Positions 25,782 through 32,813 of a DNA stretch of 35,599 bases are shown piece after piece. Both the position numbers and the translations under genes were made by a program. Location: assembly GCF_016583645.1 (NCBI RefSeq), contig NZ_NRRL01000046.1, forward strand, positions 1-35,599, in the 5' to 3' direction. Source of the DNA: Rhodovibrio sodomensis. GTDB taxonomy: Bacteria > Pseudomonadota > Alphaproteobacteria > Kiloniellales > Rhodovibrionaceae. The number at the start of each line of letters is the position of its first letter. The stretch's first letter is position 1. The notes beneath the pieces are model-generated. The model saw nothing but the letters and a program-made list of their open reading frames with translations, had not been told where the DNA came from and did no database searches.

Positions 25782-26480
25782 TCAGCGCTTGCGTGCGCGC
25801 AGGTCCTCGATCGCGGAGCTGACCTCTTCGCGCAGCCAAGCCCAGGTCTTGGACGGCAGGCCGGCGGTGTCGTCGAGCCGGCGCTCGATCTCCAGCCGGC
25901 GCATCACCGGCAGCCAGTGCCGCTCGACGAACCAGCGCCACAGCCGCCAGACGATCAGCACGACGATCAGCAGGCCGACCACGAAAACGACGTTGAACCA
26001 GGGCACCCAGGGTTCGGCGGCCGGGCTCTCGACCTCCTCGATCGCGATCGCGTTCGGGAACATCGAGAAGATCGGGATGCGCCAGCCGTAGTGCGTCACC
26101 AGCACCCAGGTCGGGTCTTCCTCGGTGGAGCGCAGGTCCTGCGCCTTGGCCTGCAGGTTCTGGCTGTCGAACTTCATGTACCAGGGGAAGCCCCAGCCGG
26201 TCTCCTCGTTGCGGTAAACCCGCGGGGTGCCGTCCGGCCAGACGGCGTTGATGAACCGCACGTCGCGGCTCAGGATGTCGCCCTGCTGGGCTTGTTCGCC
26301 GGCCTTGACGTCCATCCGCTTGACGTCGGTGTCGACGATCCGCACGACATCGTAGCCGGGCAGGTAGTACCATAGGAACAGCGCCACCGCGACGATCGGC
26401 AACAGCCGCAGCACCCAGCCGGCGGCCTCCATGAAAAAGGTCCACTTGAACGTACGGTCGGCGTCGTAGGACTGGCTCAT
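25782..26480 (-). CDS. DUF1523 family membrane protein
   Basis: A protein of 232 residues. An N-terminal membrane anchor (WVLRLLPIVAVALFLWYYLPG) is followed by the DUF1523 domain: YDVVRIVDTDVKRMDV, SRDVRFINAVWPDGTPRVYRNEETGWGFPWYMKFDSQNLQAKAQDL, and WVLVTHYGWRIPIFSMFPNAI. A second membrane helix (WFNVVFVVGLLIVVLIVWRLWRWF) comes before a basic cytoplasmic tail. The central domain is therefore expected in the periplasm. Function is unknown for the family. The ATG at 26480 gives the usual N-terminus; the long frame upstream runs through repeat sequence. The zinc-ribbon gene follows after 68 bp and may share its transcript. Confidence 0.88.
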   Translation of the reverse strand: MSQSYDADRTFKWTFFMEAAGWVLRLLPIVAVALFLWYYLPGYDVVRIVDTDVKRMDVKAGEQAQQGDILSRDVRFINAVWPDGTPRVYRNEETGWGFPWYMKFDSQNLQAKAQDLRSTEEDPTWVLVTHYGWRIPIFSMFPNAIAIEEVESPAAEPWVPWFNVVFVVGLLIVVLIVWRLWRWFVERHWLPVMRRLEIERRLDDTAGLPSKTWAWLREEVSSAIEDLRARKR

Positions 26481-26682
26481 GATCGGTGTCGTGCCCTGAG
26501 GGGTGGCTGCGGGTCGGCGGACGCGCGGTCCGGGGACGCGCGGTCGGCGGGTGGTGTCGGCGCGGGCGCCCCGCGATGGGAGCACGGCGGCCCGGTACCC
26601 GTCACCTGCCTTATAGCAAACCCGCCGCGGCTGTGCAGGCACGCCGAAGGGGTGTGCGCCGGCGTGTCGCCACAGGGGTTGG

Positions 26683-26877
26683 GACTTTTGCACACCTCGC
26701 GGGCCGCCCGTGTGAGGTCCTTCGACACGGACACCTTCGGTGTCCTATTCAGGATGAAGGTTTATGTTTTTCAATAGAATATAGGTGTCTTGATGCTGAG
26801 TAGCCGGCCGCAGGCCGGCGTGTCGAAGCACGCCACACGGCTATTTAGGCCCGCGGACAAAAGTCTCTGATGAGAGC
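26683..26877. repeat. Core palindromic repeat, copy C
   Basis: GGACTTTTGCACAC begins the copy. CTTCGACAC, hairpin GGACACC-TTC-GGTGTCC, TATTCAGGATGAAGG, an AT-rich centre (about 26761-26785), TTGATGCTGAGTAG, hairpin GCCGGCC-GCA-GGCCGGC and GTGTCGAAG follow, and the copy ends ACAAAAGTCTCTGATGAGAG. Both hairpins are perfect but have stem sequences not found in copies A or B. Its right end runs into the possible start of the next gene. Confidence 0.85.
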
Positions 26878-26887
26878 GAAAGAACGC

Positions 26888-27325
26888 ATGACGGCAGTCG
26901 AGGTTCTGGCCACGGCCGACGGCGGCGATCTGCCGGCGGTGTCCGGCGCCTACCTGCTATGGCTGCCGCTCGGCCGGCCGCTCGACCTCTCGGCGCCGAA
27001 GCCGGGGGCGCGGCTCGCAGCCGGCGTTTACCTCTACGTCGGCAGCGCCAACGGGCCCGGCGGGCTGCGGGCCCGGGTCGCTCGGCATCTGCGCGCGGAC
27101 AAGCGCCCGCGCTGGCACGTCGACCAGGTGACGCTGGCCGCCGGGACGACGGCGCGCGCGCTCGCATGGCCGGGCGGCAGCGAATGCGCCTGGCGGGAAG
27201 CCGTGCAGGGCGCCGGCGCAAGCGTGCCGGTGCCGCGTTTCGGCGCCAGCGACTGCCGCGCCTGCCCGGCGCACCTGCTCCGGTTGGATGACGCTGAACC
27301 GGACGACCCGCGGCTGCGGCCGTAG
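26888..27325 (+). CDS. GIY-YIG family protein, DUF123 type
   Basis: A protein of 145 residues of the DUF123 branch of GIY-YIG, found alone in bacteria and fused to endonuclease III in some archaea. GAYLLWLPL and GVYLYVGSANGPGGLRARVARHLR supply the GIY and YIG strands and the conserved Arg. RWHVDQVTL and SECAWREAVQGAGASVPVPRFGASDCRACPAHLLRL follow with the Glu/Asp and Cys positions usual in this branch. The ATG at 26888 was chosen because the other ATG, at 26870, lies within the outer hairpin of repeat copy C; that choice is not certain. Its TAG stop is the first three bases of a twin-hairpin element. Nuclease activity and role are unproven. Confidence 0.8.
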   Translation: MTAVEVLATADGGDLPAVSGAYLLWLPLGRPLDLSAPKPGARLAAGVYLYVGSANGPGGLRARVARHLRADKRPRWHVDQVTLAAGTTARALAWPGGSECAWREAVQGAGASVPVPRFGASDCRACPAHLLRLDDAEPDDPRLRP

Positions 27326-27385
27326 GACAAGATGCTGCAAGGTGAGACCACCTTTCAGCCGGATCTTTCCCTGTGTTCAGGATGT
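27323..27385. repeat. Twin-hairpin element, decayed copy
   Basis: TAGGACAAGATGCTGCAAGG, then GAGACCACCTTTCAGCCGGATCT and TTGGAGC near 27385, matches the first half of the element at 32699-32813. Stem one GCTGCAAGGTG/CACCTTTCAGC has one mismatch. The second hairpin is not recognisable. The first three bases are the stop codon of the DUF123 gene. Confidence 0.7.
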
Positions 27386-27397
27386 TGGAGCGGCAGA

Positions 27398-28207
27398 CTA
27401 CGTCCCGCCCTGGTTCCGCCGGTAGATCTCCATCGCCTGTGGCAGCATCTCCCGCAGCTGGTTCAGGCGCCGTTCGTTCGACGGGTGGGTGGAGGCGAAC
27501 TCCGGCGGGGCCTGCCCCTGGCTCTGCGCGCCCATCTTGGTCCAGAAGTCGATCGCCGCGCGCGGATCGTAGCCAGCCTCGGCCATCGTCATCAGGCCGA
27601 ACCGGTCGGCCTCCAGCTCCTGCGTGCGGCCGTAGGGCAGGATCACGCCGTACTTCGCCCCGGCGCCCAGCAGGCCCGCGATCTGGTTGGCGTAGCCGAC
27701 ATTGCCGGCCTGCAGCGCGGCGTTCAGCGCCTGCACCCCGACCTGGGAGACCTTGGCCGCGCCGAGGCGCTCCTGCGAGTGCTCCTCCAGCACGTGGCCG
27801 ACCTCGTGGGCGATCACGCCGGCGATCTCGGCGTCGCTGTCGGCCAGCTTGACCAGCCCCGCGTAGACGCCGATGCGCCGACCGGGCAGGGCGAAGGCGT
27901 TCACCTGATCACCCTGGAACACCACGACCTCCCACGGTTCGCCGCCGGCCACCCCGGCCGCCTGGATGATCCGCTGGGCGATCCGGTCGACGCGCTGCTG
28001 CATCGCGCTGTCCTGGACCGGCTGCTCGTCCTGCCTGATCCGCTGCCAGGTCTGCAGGCTCATCCGGCTGACTTCCTGGTCGGACACCAGGGCGCCCGGG
28101 CTGTCGCCGAGGTCCAGACCACCCTGGGCGCAGCCGGCCAGGGTCAGGGCGGAGACCAGCAGCGCGGCCCGGCTGCAGGCTTTCCATCGGCGGGGAAGGG
28201 GGATCAT
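27398..28207 (-). CDS. M48 family metalloprotease, predicted lipoprotein
   Basis: A protein of 269 residues. A lipoprotein signal (ALLVSALTLAGC, lipid-acceptor Cys26) directs it to the periplasmic face of a membrane. The zinc motif HEVGH is at residues 134-138 (VIAHEVGHVLEEHSQERLG), and the third ligand Glu lies in TQELEADRFGLMTMAEAGYDPRAA; FASTHPSNERRLNQL completes the M48/LoiP-like pattern. Members such as E. coli LoiP and BepA act in outer-membrane protein quality control. Unlike BepA there is no TPR domain, so LoiP-like is the closer comparison. The ATG at 28207 has GAGGAG 8 nt upstream. Identification is firm, client proteins unknown. Confidence 0.95.
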   Translation of the reverse strand: MIPLPRRWKACSRAALLVSALTLAGCAQGGLDLGDSPGALVSDQEVSRMSLQTWQRIRQDEQPVQDSAMQQRVDRIAQRIIQAAGVAGGEPWEVVVFQGDQVNAFALPGRRIGVYAGLVKLADSDAEIAGVIAHEVGHVLEEHSQERLGAAKVSQVGVQALNAALQAGNVGYANQIAGLLGAGAKYGVILPYGRTQELEADRFGLMTMAEAGYDPRAAIDFWTKMGAQSQGQAPPEFASTHPSNERRLNQLREMLPQAMEIYRRNQGGT

Positions 28208-28323
28208 GTGCGCTCCTCTCCAATGCGGTTCGGCAGATCGGCCGTCGGCCCGTCTACGACGGTAGCTAACACGGCCGGCCGGGCGCGTGCGATGCGCCCG
28301 CGCGGCCGGCGATGCAGCGGTCA

Positions 28324-28363
28324 CAAAAATGGGAGGTCCGGCGGCAATTCCGGACCTCCCAAG
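28324..28363 (-). terminator. Rho-independent terminator of the surface-antigen-like gene
   Basis: GGGAGGTCCGG (28331-28341) pairs perfectly over 11 bp with 28350-28360 around an 8-nt loop. On the minus strand the stem is followed by ATTTTTGTG. It lies about 75 bp beyond the stop of the gene at 28436-29113. Confidence 0.9.
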
Positions 28364-28435
28364 GCGGGGAAGGCAGAGCCTGGGTGGCGAGCGAAACGGG
28401 CGCGCGCCGGCCCGACAATCGGAGACGCGGCGGTG

Positions 28436-29113
28436 TCAGTGCGTCTGCCGCGAGACGATCTCCCAGCTCCCGTCCGGCTGCCGGCAGGCAGTGCCGTAGA
28501 CCTGCTGCTGGCGGCCGCCGACGGTGGCGCTGGTGGTGTACTCCCGGCAGTAGCGGCCGCTGCTGGTCTGGTAGGTGCGCCGTGGGGTGGTGCGGTATTC
28601 CGCGCCGTTGTCCGGGTTCTGCCAGGCGACCGTCTGGCCGGTCGGCACGGTTTCCAGGGTTCGGCCGATGCAGGCGCGGTCCTGGCTGTCCAGACCGCGG
28701 CCGATCTCACCACCCAACAGGACGCCGATCAGCGCGCCGGCGCCGGTGGTGACCAGCTGGCCGTCGCCCTTGCCGAACTGCGAGCCGACGACCGCGCCGC
28801 CGACCACTTGGCCGGCGAGCTGACGGTTGCAGCGCAGGAAACCGCCGCCGTCGCCGTAGATCGGCGCCCGCCGTCGGGGCTGGTAGCGGTCCTCGTCGTC
28901 GTCGTAATCGTCGTCGTACTCGTACTCGCGCTCGACCTCGTACGCGTAGTTCCGCTTGTGCTTGTGGCGGTGGCCGTGGTCGTGGCCGTGCTTGGCGCGC
29001 CAGCCGTGCGCCGGCGCCCAGGACGGCGGCTCGGCGAGCGCCGCGGGGGCGGTCGCGCCCAGGCTGCCCAGGGTGAGCAGAGCGATCGTCAGAGCCGCGA
29101 TCAGCGTACGCAT
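28436..29113 (-). CDS. Glycine-zipper surface protein (RT0821/Lpp0805-like)
   Basis: A protein of 225 residues with a signal peptide (MRTLIAALTIALLTLGSLG...ALA). A His/Lys-rich and Asp/Tyr-rich low-complexity segment follows (HGHDHGHRHKHKR, YEYDDDYDDDEDR), then a glycine-zipper 2TM segment (QLAGQVVGGAVVGSQFGKGDGQLVTTGAGALIGVLLGGEIGRGLD). The C-terminal domain (TVAWQNPDNGAEYRTTPRRTYQTSSGRYCREYTTSATVGGRQQQVYGTACRQPDGSWEIV) is typical of the RT0821/Lpp0805 surface antigen family. An outer-membrane or envelope location is expected. The His-rich run could bind metal. The gene is divergent from a winged-helix regulator and ends at a clear terminator. Confidence 0.88.
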   Translation of the reverse strand: MRTLIAALTIALLTLGSLGATAPAALAEPPSWAPAHGWRAKHGHDHGHRHKHKRNYAYEVEREYEYDDDYDDDEDRYQPRRRAPIYGDGGGFLRCNRQLAGQVVGGAVVGSQFGKGDGQLVTTGAGALIGVLLGGEIGRGLDSQDRACIGRTLETVPTGQTVAWQNPDNGAEYRTTPRRTYQTSSGRYCREYTTSATVGGRQQQVYGTACRQPDGSWEIVSRQTH

Positions 29114-29214
29114 GGCAAAACGGTCCTTGGTCGGCGCGAACGGGGCACCGCGTGTCGCCAGTGCGGCGTATCGTCAGTGCGCTGCTTCAATCCGTGAAGA
29201 TATATGGTGCAATC

Positions 29215-29229
29215 GTACATGCAAATCTG
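29215..29229. promoter_or_regulatory. Operator candidate, copy 1 of GTACAYGCAAATCTG
   Basis: A 15-nt word repeated with one mismatch at 29354-29368 within the same divergent spacer. Here it is followed by AGCACAGAT, giving a short inverted repeat ATCTG-AGCA-CAGAT. The surroundings are unusually AT-rich for the window. Confidence 0.4.
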
Positions 29230-29331
29230 AGCACAGATATGTCACGACCGTCAGCGATGCGTCATCTTCCGTGCGCCGCCCGGTCCCGGGTGGATGGATC
29301 GCGCCCTGGACGACCGGATCGGCGATCCGGC

Positions 29332-29368
29332 TTGACGGGGATCGGCCGGACCCGTACACGCAAATCTG
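29332..29368 (+). promoter_or_regulatory. Putative promoter of the winged-helix regulator, overlapped by operator copy 2
   Basis: TTGACG (29332-29337) and TACACG (29355-29360) are 17 nt apart, about 50 nt before the regulator's ATG. The second copy of GTACAYGCAAATCTG (29354-29368) covers the -10 box. That is where a repressor would act, so autoregulation is plausible. Confidence 0.35.
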
Positions 29369-29411
29369 TATGTAAAAATTCCAAAACGTGCGGACCCGCA
29401 ACGCCGATCCG

Positions 29412-29801
29412 ATGAGCTATAGCCCCGACCAGCGCCGCGTCTATCTGGACATGATCGAGCAGGTCGGTCAGCGCTGGCTGTTGCTGTTCCGCGGTGATCC
29501 TGACATGTACTCGGCTGCGTACTGGGACCTCCTGACCACGCTGTGGCGGGCCGGCCAGCCGATGCGCAAGACCGACGCGCTGGCGGCGATGCACGGCATC
29601 CGCAGCCCCCATACCGCCGGGAAATACGTCGATGCGGCGATCTCCCGCGGGCTGATCCTGGAAGAGGACAATCCGCGCGACGCCCGTTCCAAGGTGCTCA
29701 AGCTGTCGCCCGAGATGCAGCGCCGGCTCGACGCGTTTTTCGACGAGGCGCTGGTCGATCTGCTAGACGCGGCCCGGCGGGTCCAGGACCGGTCGGACTA
29801 G
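29412..29801 (+). CDS. Winged-helix (MarR-like) regulator
   Basis: A protein of 129 residues. After an N-terminal helix (SPDQRRVYLDMIEQVGQRWLLLFRG) comes a winged-helix core: YWDLLTTLWRAGQPMRKTDALAAMHGIRSPHTAGKYVDAAISRGLILEEDNPRDARSKVLKLSPEMQRRLDAFFDEAL. The wing (NPRDARSKVLKLSP) is the MarR-style hairpin. The family is probably MarR-like, but ligand and targets are unknown. The ATG at 29412 (MSYSPDQRR) is preferred over one at 29388, which would place the start nearer the candidate operator. It is divergent from the surface-antigen-like gene, and the 15-nt direct repeats in the shared spacer are the likely binding sites. Confidence 0.8.
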   Translation: MSYSPDQRRVYLDMIEQVGQRWLLLFRGDPDMYSAAYWDLLTTLWRAGQPMRKTDALAAMHGIRSPHTAGKYVDAAISRGLILEEDNPRDARSKVLKLSPEMQRRLDAFFDEALVDLLDAARRVQDRSD

Positions 29802-29875
29802 CCCGGACGGCCGCTGTCGTCCACGGCCGCGTCAGATCTGTTCCCGCGTGACCAGGGTCGGCCGGACGTGCGCCT

Positions 29876-30022
29876 TTAGCCGAGATGAGGCAGCAGCCCG
29901 GTGACGCCGACGAAGATCAGGTAGGCCGCGACGACGTAGTTCAGCAGGCGCGGACTGATCAGGATCAGGATGCCGGCCAAAAGGGCGACCAGCGGTTGGA
30001 TCGTGTTGAAGTCGATGTACAT
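29876..30022 (-). CDS. Small DUF3096 membrane protein
   Basis: A 48-residue protein, MYIDFNTIQPLVALLAGILI... continuing with LISPRLLNYVVAAYLIFVGVTGLLPHLG. It is nearly all membrane-spanning, with a Pro-Arg-Leu-Leu-Asn-Tyr turn between two helices, matching the DUF3096 family of short two-helix proteins in Proteobacteria. GGAG lies 11 nt before the ATG. Function is unknown in the family. It overlaps no other feature and lies alone between the winged-helix regulator and the SRPBCC gene. The coding call rests on this family pattern, since the length alone would not be convincing. Confidence 0.85.
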   Translation of the reverse strand: MYIDFNTIQPLVALLAGILILISPRLLNYVVAAYLIFVGVTGLLPHLG

Positions 30023-30421
30023 CGTGAAGCGATCTCCGGCTTGCGTGGGTGCGTTGGTCTGGCGGGTGTGGACGCGCCCCCGGGTCGGCGCTTACCTGCG
30101 TAACCGGGTCTGCATGATCGGGCCCGCTTAACAGGGGCAGTGTGAAATCCGCGGTGCGCTTAGCAGAGCCGGCCCGCCGCTGACCAGGGGCGGTGCCCGG
30201 CCGGCACGCCGATCCGGCACGCCGGTTTTGCACCGGGCGCCGGCGGTCCCGGCGTATCCGGGCGCGGGACACGGGGGGCCGGGCGGCCCCCGCCGTCGTC
30301 CCCGCACCTCCCGACACAACGGCAAGGCCCGGCCGCCGGAGCAGATGCCGCTTGGAACCTTGTCCAGAACACCCGGGCCGGGAGACACGGCCGCACATAC
30401 ATGAGGGAGCGCAGCCAGCCG
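30023..30421. other. 399-bp gap without a recognised gene
   Basis: This must hold the promoters of the divergent DUF3096 and SRPBCC genes. It is GC-rich, with the direct repeat CCGGCACGCCG occurring twice at about 30198-30220 and several short GC stems. GAGGGAG lies 12 nt before the SRPBCC ATG. The longer open frames on both strands show no family resemblance, and I do not call them. Confidence 0.6.
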
Positions 30422-30844
30422 ATGGCCAAAGTCAGCGAGGCCACCAAACTCTACATTTCCGCCGGGCGCGTGTGGGACGCGATCGGCCGGTTCGCCGACA
30501 TCGCCAGCTGGCACCCGCTGGTGCTCGGCGCGGACGCCGGCGGCAACGACAGCCGGCCGGAACGCCACCTGGACCTGGGCGACAGCCAGAAGCTGGTCGA
30601 GCGGCTGGAGTCCCACGACGACGCGGCGATGACCTACCGCTACAGCTTCAAGGAAGGCCCCCTGCCGGTCGCCGAGATGACGGCGGAGTTGAGCGTCCAT
30701 CCGGACGACGCCAACAGCTGCACGATCCACTGGTCGGCCGATCTGGAGCCCGACGGCGACACGCCGCGCGATCAGGCGGTCCAGGAAATCCAGGACTTCT
30801 TCCAACGCGGGATGCAGCACCTGCGCTTCACGCTGGCGGGCTGA
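30422..30844 (+). CDS. SRPBCC family protein
   Basis: A protein of 140 residues with the START/Bet v 1-like fold seen in MxaD-type polyketide cyclase-like proteins. AGRVWDAIGRFADIASWHPLVLGADAGG matches the opening helix and grip region, DLGDSQKLVERLESHDDAAMTYRYSFKEGPLPVAEMTAELSVHP the sheet, and QAVQEIQDFFQRGMQHLRFTLAG the long C-terminal helix that closes the ligand cavity. The ligand is unknown. The ATG at 30422 was preferred to one at 30401 because a GAGGGAG ribosome-binding site lies between them. The DUF924 gene follows 25 bp later on the same strand and is probably co-transcribed. Confidence 0.85.
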   Translation: MAKVSEATKLYISAGRVWDAIGRFADIASWHPLVLGADAGGNDSRPERHLDLGDSQKLVERLESHDDAAMTYRYSFKEGPLPVAEMTAELSVHPDDANSCTIHWSADLEPDGDTPRDQAVQEIQDFFQRGMQHLRFTLAG

Positions 30845-30869
30845 GCCGGCTTTTGCCAAGCTGGCGTCT

Positions 30870-31442
30870 ATGACCGACCCAACCGATACCCGACCCGCCG
30901 ACCGGAATCTCGCCGCGCTGCTGGACTTCTGGTTCGCGCCGGACACCCGGCCCTACTGGTTCGACAGCACGCCCGAGTTCGATGCCCAGCTGCGCGCGCG
31001 CTTCCTGGGGCTGTACCGGCAGGCCGCGGTCGATCGCCTGGCCGGCTGGCGCGCGGACGGGCGCGGCTGCCTGGGGCTGGTGCTGCTGCTCGACCAGCTG
31101 CCGCGCAACGTCTTCCGCAACACCCGGCAGGCGTTCGCGACCGACGACCAAGCGCGCGCGATCACCCGCCACGCGCTGGACCGCGCGTTCGACCGGCAGC
31201 TCAACGAAGCGGAACGGCTGTTCCTCTACCTGCCGCTGGAGCACAGCGAGGATCTGGCCGACCAGGACCGGTCGGTCGCGCTGATCGGTCAGCTGACCAG
31301 CCAGCCGATGTGGAAGGACTACGCCGACAAGCACCGCGAGGTGATCGTGCGCTTCGGCCGCTTCCCCCACCGCAACGCGATCCTCGGCCGCGACAGCACC
31401 CCCGAGGAAAGCGCGTTCCTGGCGGGCGGCCCGGGCTGGTAG
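30870..31442 (+). CDS. DUF924 family protein
   Basis: A protein of 190 residues. The all-helical DUF924 pattern is clear: LLDFWFAPDTRPYWFDSTPEFDAQLRARFLGLYRQAA, GRGCLGLVLLLDQLPRNVFRNTRQAFATDDQARAITRHALDRAFDR, LNEAERLFLYLPLEHSEDLADQDRSVAL, and a C-terminal HREVIVRFGRFPHRNAILGRDSTPEESAFLA. The structure resembles TPR-like proteins, but no activity has been assigned. It is the second gene of a pair with the SRPBCC protein, with a 25-bp gap. Confidence 0.93.
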   Translation: MTDPTDTRPADRNLAALLDFWFAPDTRPYWFDSTPEFDAQLRARFLGLYRQAAVDRLAGWRADGRGCLGLVLLLDQLPRNVFRNTRQAFATDDQARAITRHALDRAFDRQLNEAERLFLYLPLEHSEDLADQDRSVALIGQLTSQPMWKDYADKHREVIVRFGRFPHRNAILGRDSTPEESAFLAGGPGW

Positions 31443-31454
31443 GCGTGTAATCGA

Positions 31455-31640
31455 TCCCCCTCCTCCACGTGGGAGGAGAGGGATTTAGGAAGCCGCGCTG
31501 TCCCGGCGGGTCCCTTTCCCTTGAGAGGAGAGGACAGGTGAGGGTGGGAACCCCCGGTGGACGCCGGGAAATCCGCCCTCACCCTCCCACGACCCCTTGG
31601 GTCGCAGGCCCCTCCCGCTCCCCTCGAGCGGAGCAGCCCT
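31455..31640. repeat. CCCTCTCCC-family repeat cluster
   Basis: CCTCCTCCACGTGGGAGGAG at about 31459-31478, CCCTTTCCCTTGAGAGGAGAGG near 31512-31533, GGTGAGGGTGGG at about 31539, CGCCCTCACCCTCCC near 31576 and CTCCCCTCGAGCGGAG near 31617-31632. This appears to be one complete copy with an extra hairpin on the left, filling the gap between the convergent DUF924 and glutathione transferase genes. Confidence 0.8.
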
Positions 31641-31661
31641 GGCTCCCCGCTTTGAGAGGCT

Positions 31662-32648
31662 TTAAGCCGCACCCGCGATCGCCTGCAGGCCGCCGGGGCC
31701 GCCCAGGCCGTCGCGGCCGTGCGGGGCGCCGAGGTCGAGGACCGGGCCCTTGGGCACCACCTGGGTCGGGTTAATCATCGTGTGGCTGACGTAGTAGTGC
31801 TTCTTGATGTGCTCGAAGTTGGTCGTCTCGGCCACCCCCGGCAGCTGGTAGATCTCGCGCGTCAGCCCCAGCAGGTTCGGATAGTCTGCGATCCGGTGCT
31901 TGTTGCACTTGAAGTGGCCGACGTAGACCGGGTCGAAGCGAACCAGGGTGGTGAACAGGCGGATGTCCGCCTCGGTCAGCCGGTCGCCCGCGAGGTAGCG
32001 CCGCTCGGCCAACAGTCCTTCAAGCCAGTCGAGCGTGTCGAACAGCGCGTCGAACGCCTCTTCGTAGGCGTCCTGGCCGGTCGCGAAGCCGGCCTTGTAC
32101 ACCCCGTTGTTGACGTGGTGGTAGACCTGCTCGTTCACCCGCTCGATCTCGCCGGCCAAATCGTCGGGATAGAGGTCGAGGCCGGGGTTCTTGGCGAAGG
32201 CGTTGAAGTCGGCGTTCAGGATGCGCACCAGATCCGCCGATTCGTTGTTGGCGATCGTGCCCTGCTTGCGGTCCCACAGGGTCGGCACCGTGACCCGGCC
32301 GGTGTAGCCCGGGTCCGCCTTGACGTAGAGCTCGCGCAGGTAGTTGGCGCCGTTGGCGTGGTCCGGCCAGTCGGCGGTGAACTCCCACCCCTGGTCCGCC
32401 ATGTACCAGTGCACGACGGAGACCGGCAGCGCGTCCTCCAGCCCCTTGAGCGCGCGCACGATCAGCGCCCGGTGCGCCCACGGGCAGGCGTAGGAGACGT
32501 AGAGATGGTAGCGGTCGGCTTCCGCCGGGAAGCGGCCGTCCGCGCCGACGCGGTTGCGGAACTGGGTGTCCGGGCGCACGAATCGGCCGCCGTGGCTTTT
32601 GGTGTCGTACCACTGGGTGTGCCAGACACCGTCGATCAGCTTGCCCAT
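31662..32648 (-). CDS. Glutathionyl-hydroquinone reductase (Ecm4/YqjG family)
   Basis: A protein of 328 residues, full length for the Xi-class glutathione transferases that reduce glutathionyl-hydroquinones. The catalytic Cys55 is in YHLYVSYACPWAHRALIVRALKGLE; DQGWEF and YVKADPGYTGRVTVPTLWDRKQGTIANNESADLVRILN carry the N-terminal thioredoxin-like domain with the NNES glutathione contact. LAGDRLTEADIRLFTTLVRFDPVYVGHFKCNKHRIADYPNL and HYYVSHTMINPTQVVPKGP form the helical domain. The ATG at 32648 has AAAGGAG about 8 nt upstream. Pirin and WrbA genes follow upstream on the same strand, which suggests a quinone or aromatic redox theme, though each gene is separated from the next by repeats. Confidence 0.95.
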   Translation of the reverse strand: MGKLIDGVWHTQWYDTKSHGGRFVRPDTQFRNRVGADGRFPAEADRYHLYVSYACPWAHRALIVRALKGLEDALPVSVVHWYMADQGWEFTADWPDHANGANYLRELYVKADPGYTGRVTVPTLWDRKQGTIANNESADLVRILNADFNAFAKNPGLDLYPDDLAGEIERVNEQVYHHVNNGVYKAGFATGQDAYEEAFDALFDTLDWLEGLLAERRYLAGDRLTEADIRLFTTLVRFDPVYVGHFKCNKHRIADYPNLLGLTREIYQLPGVAETTNFEHIKKHYYVSHTMINPTQVVPKGPVLDLGAPHGRDGLGGPGGLQAIAGAA

Positions 32649-32698
32649 CGCGGGCTCCTTTCTCCTGTGCTGTCGCGGGCGGAAGCGGCTGGCCGGGC

Positions 32699-32813
32699 TT
32701 AGGGCAAGATGCTGAAAGGTCACCTTTCAGCTGAATCTGACCCTATCTTCAACAAGTTAGAGCTACATTCAGCTGGAAGGCCGTTTCGGCCTTCAAGCAT
32801 GTAGCTCTAGGGC
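32699..32813. repeat. Twin-hairpin element, complete copy (plus orientation)
   Basis: TTAGGGCAAGATGCTGAAAG starts the element. Hairpin one is GCTGAAAGGT/ACCTTTCAGC; the spacer CTTCAACAAGTTAGAGC follows. Hairpin two is AGAGCTACAT/ATGTAGCTCT enclosing GGAAGGCC/GGCCTTC, ending in CTCTAG. It aligns with the reverse complement of 15677-15792. On the minus strand the terminal TAGAGC supplies the stop codon of the pirin gene (32807-32809). Confidence 0.88.

Noticed and set aside
26870..26887. ATG at 26870 as start of the DUF123 protein
   Set aside because: It lies in the outer hairpin of repeat copy C; the ATG at 26888 is preferred, though the choice is not certain.
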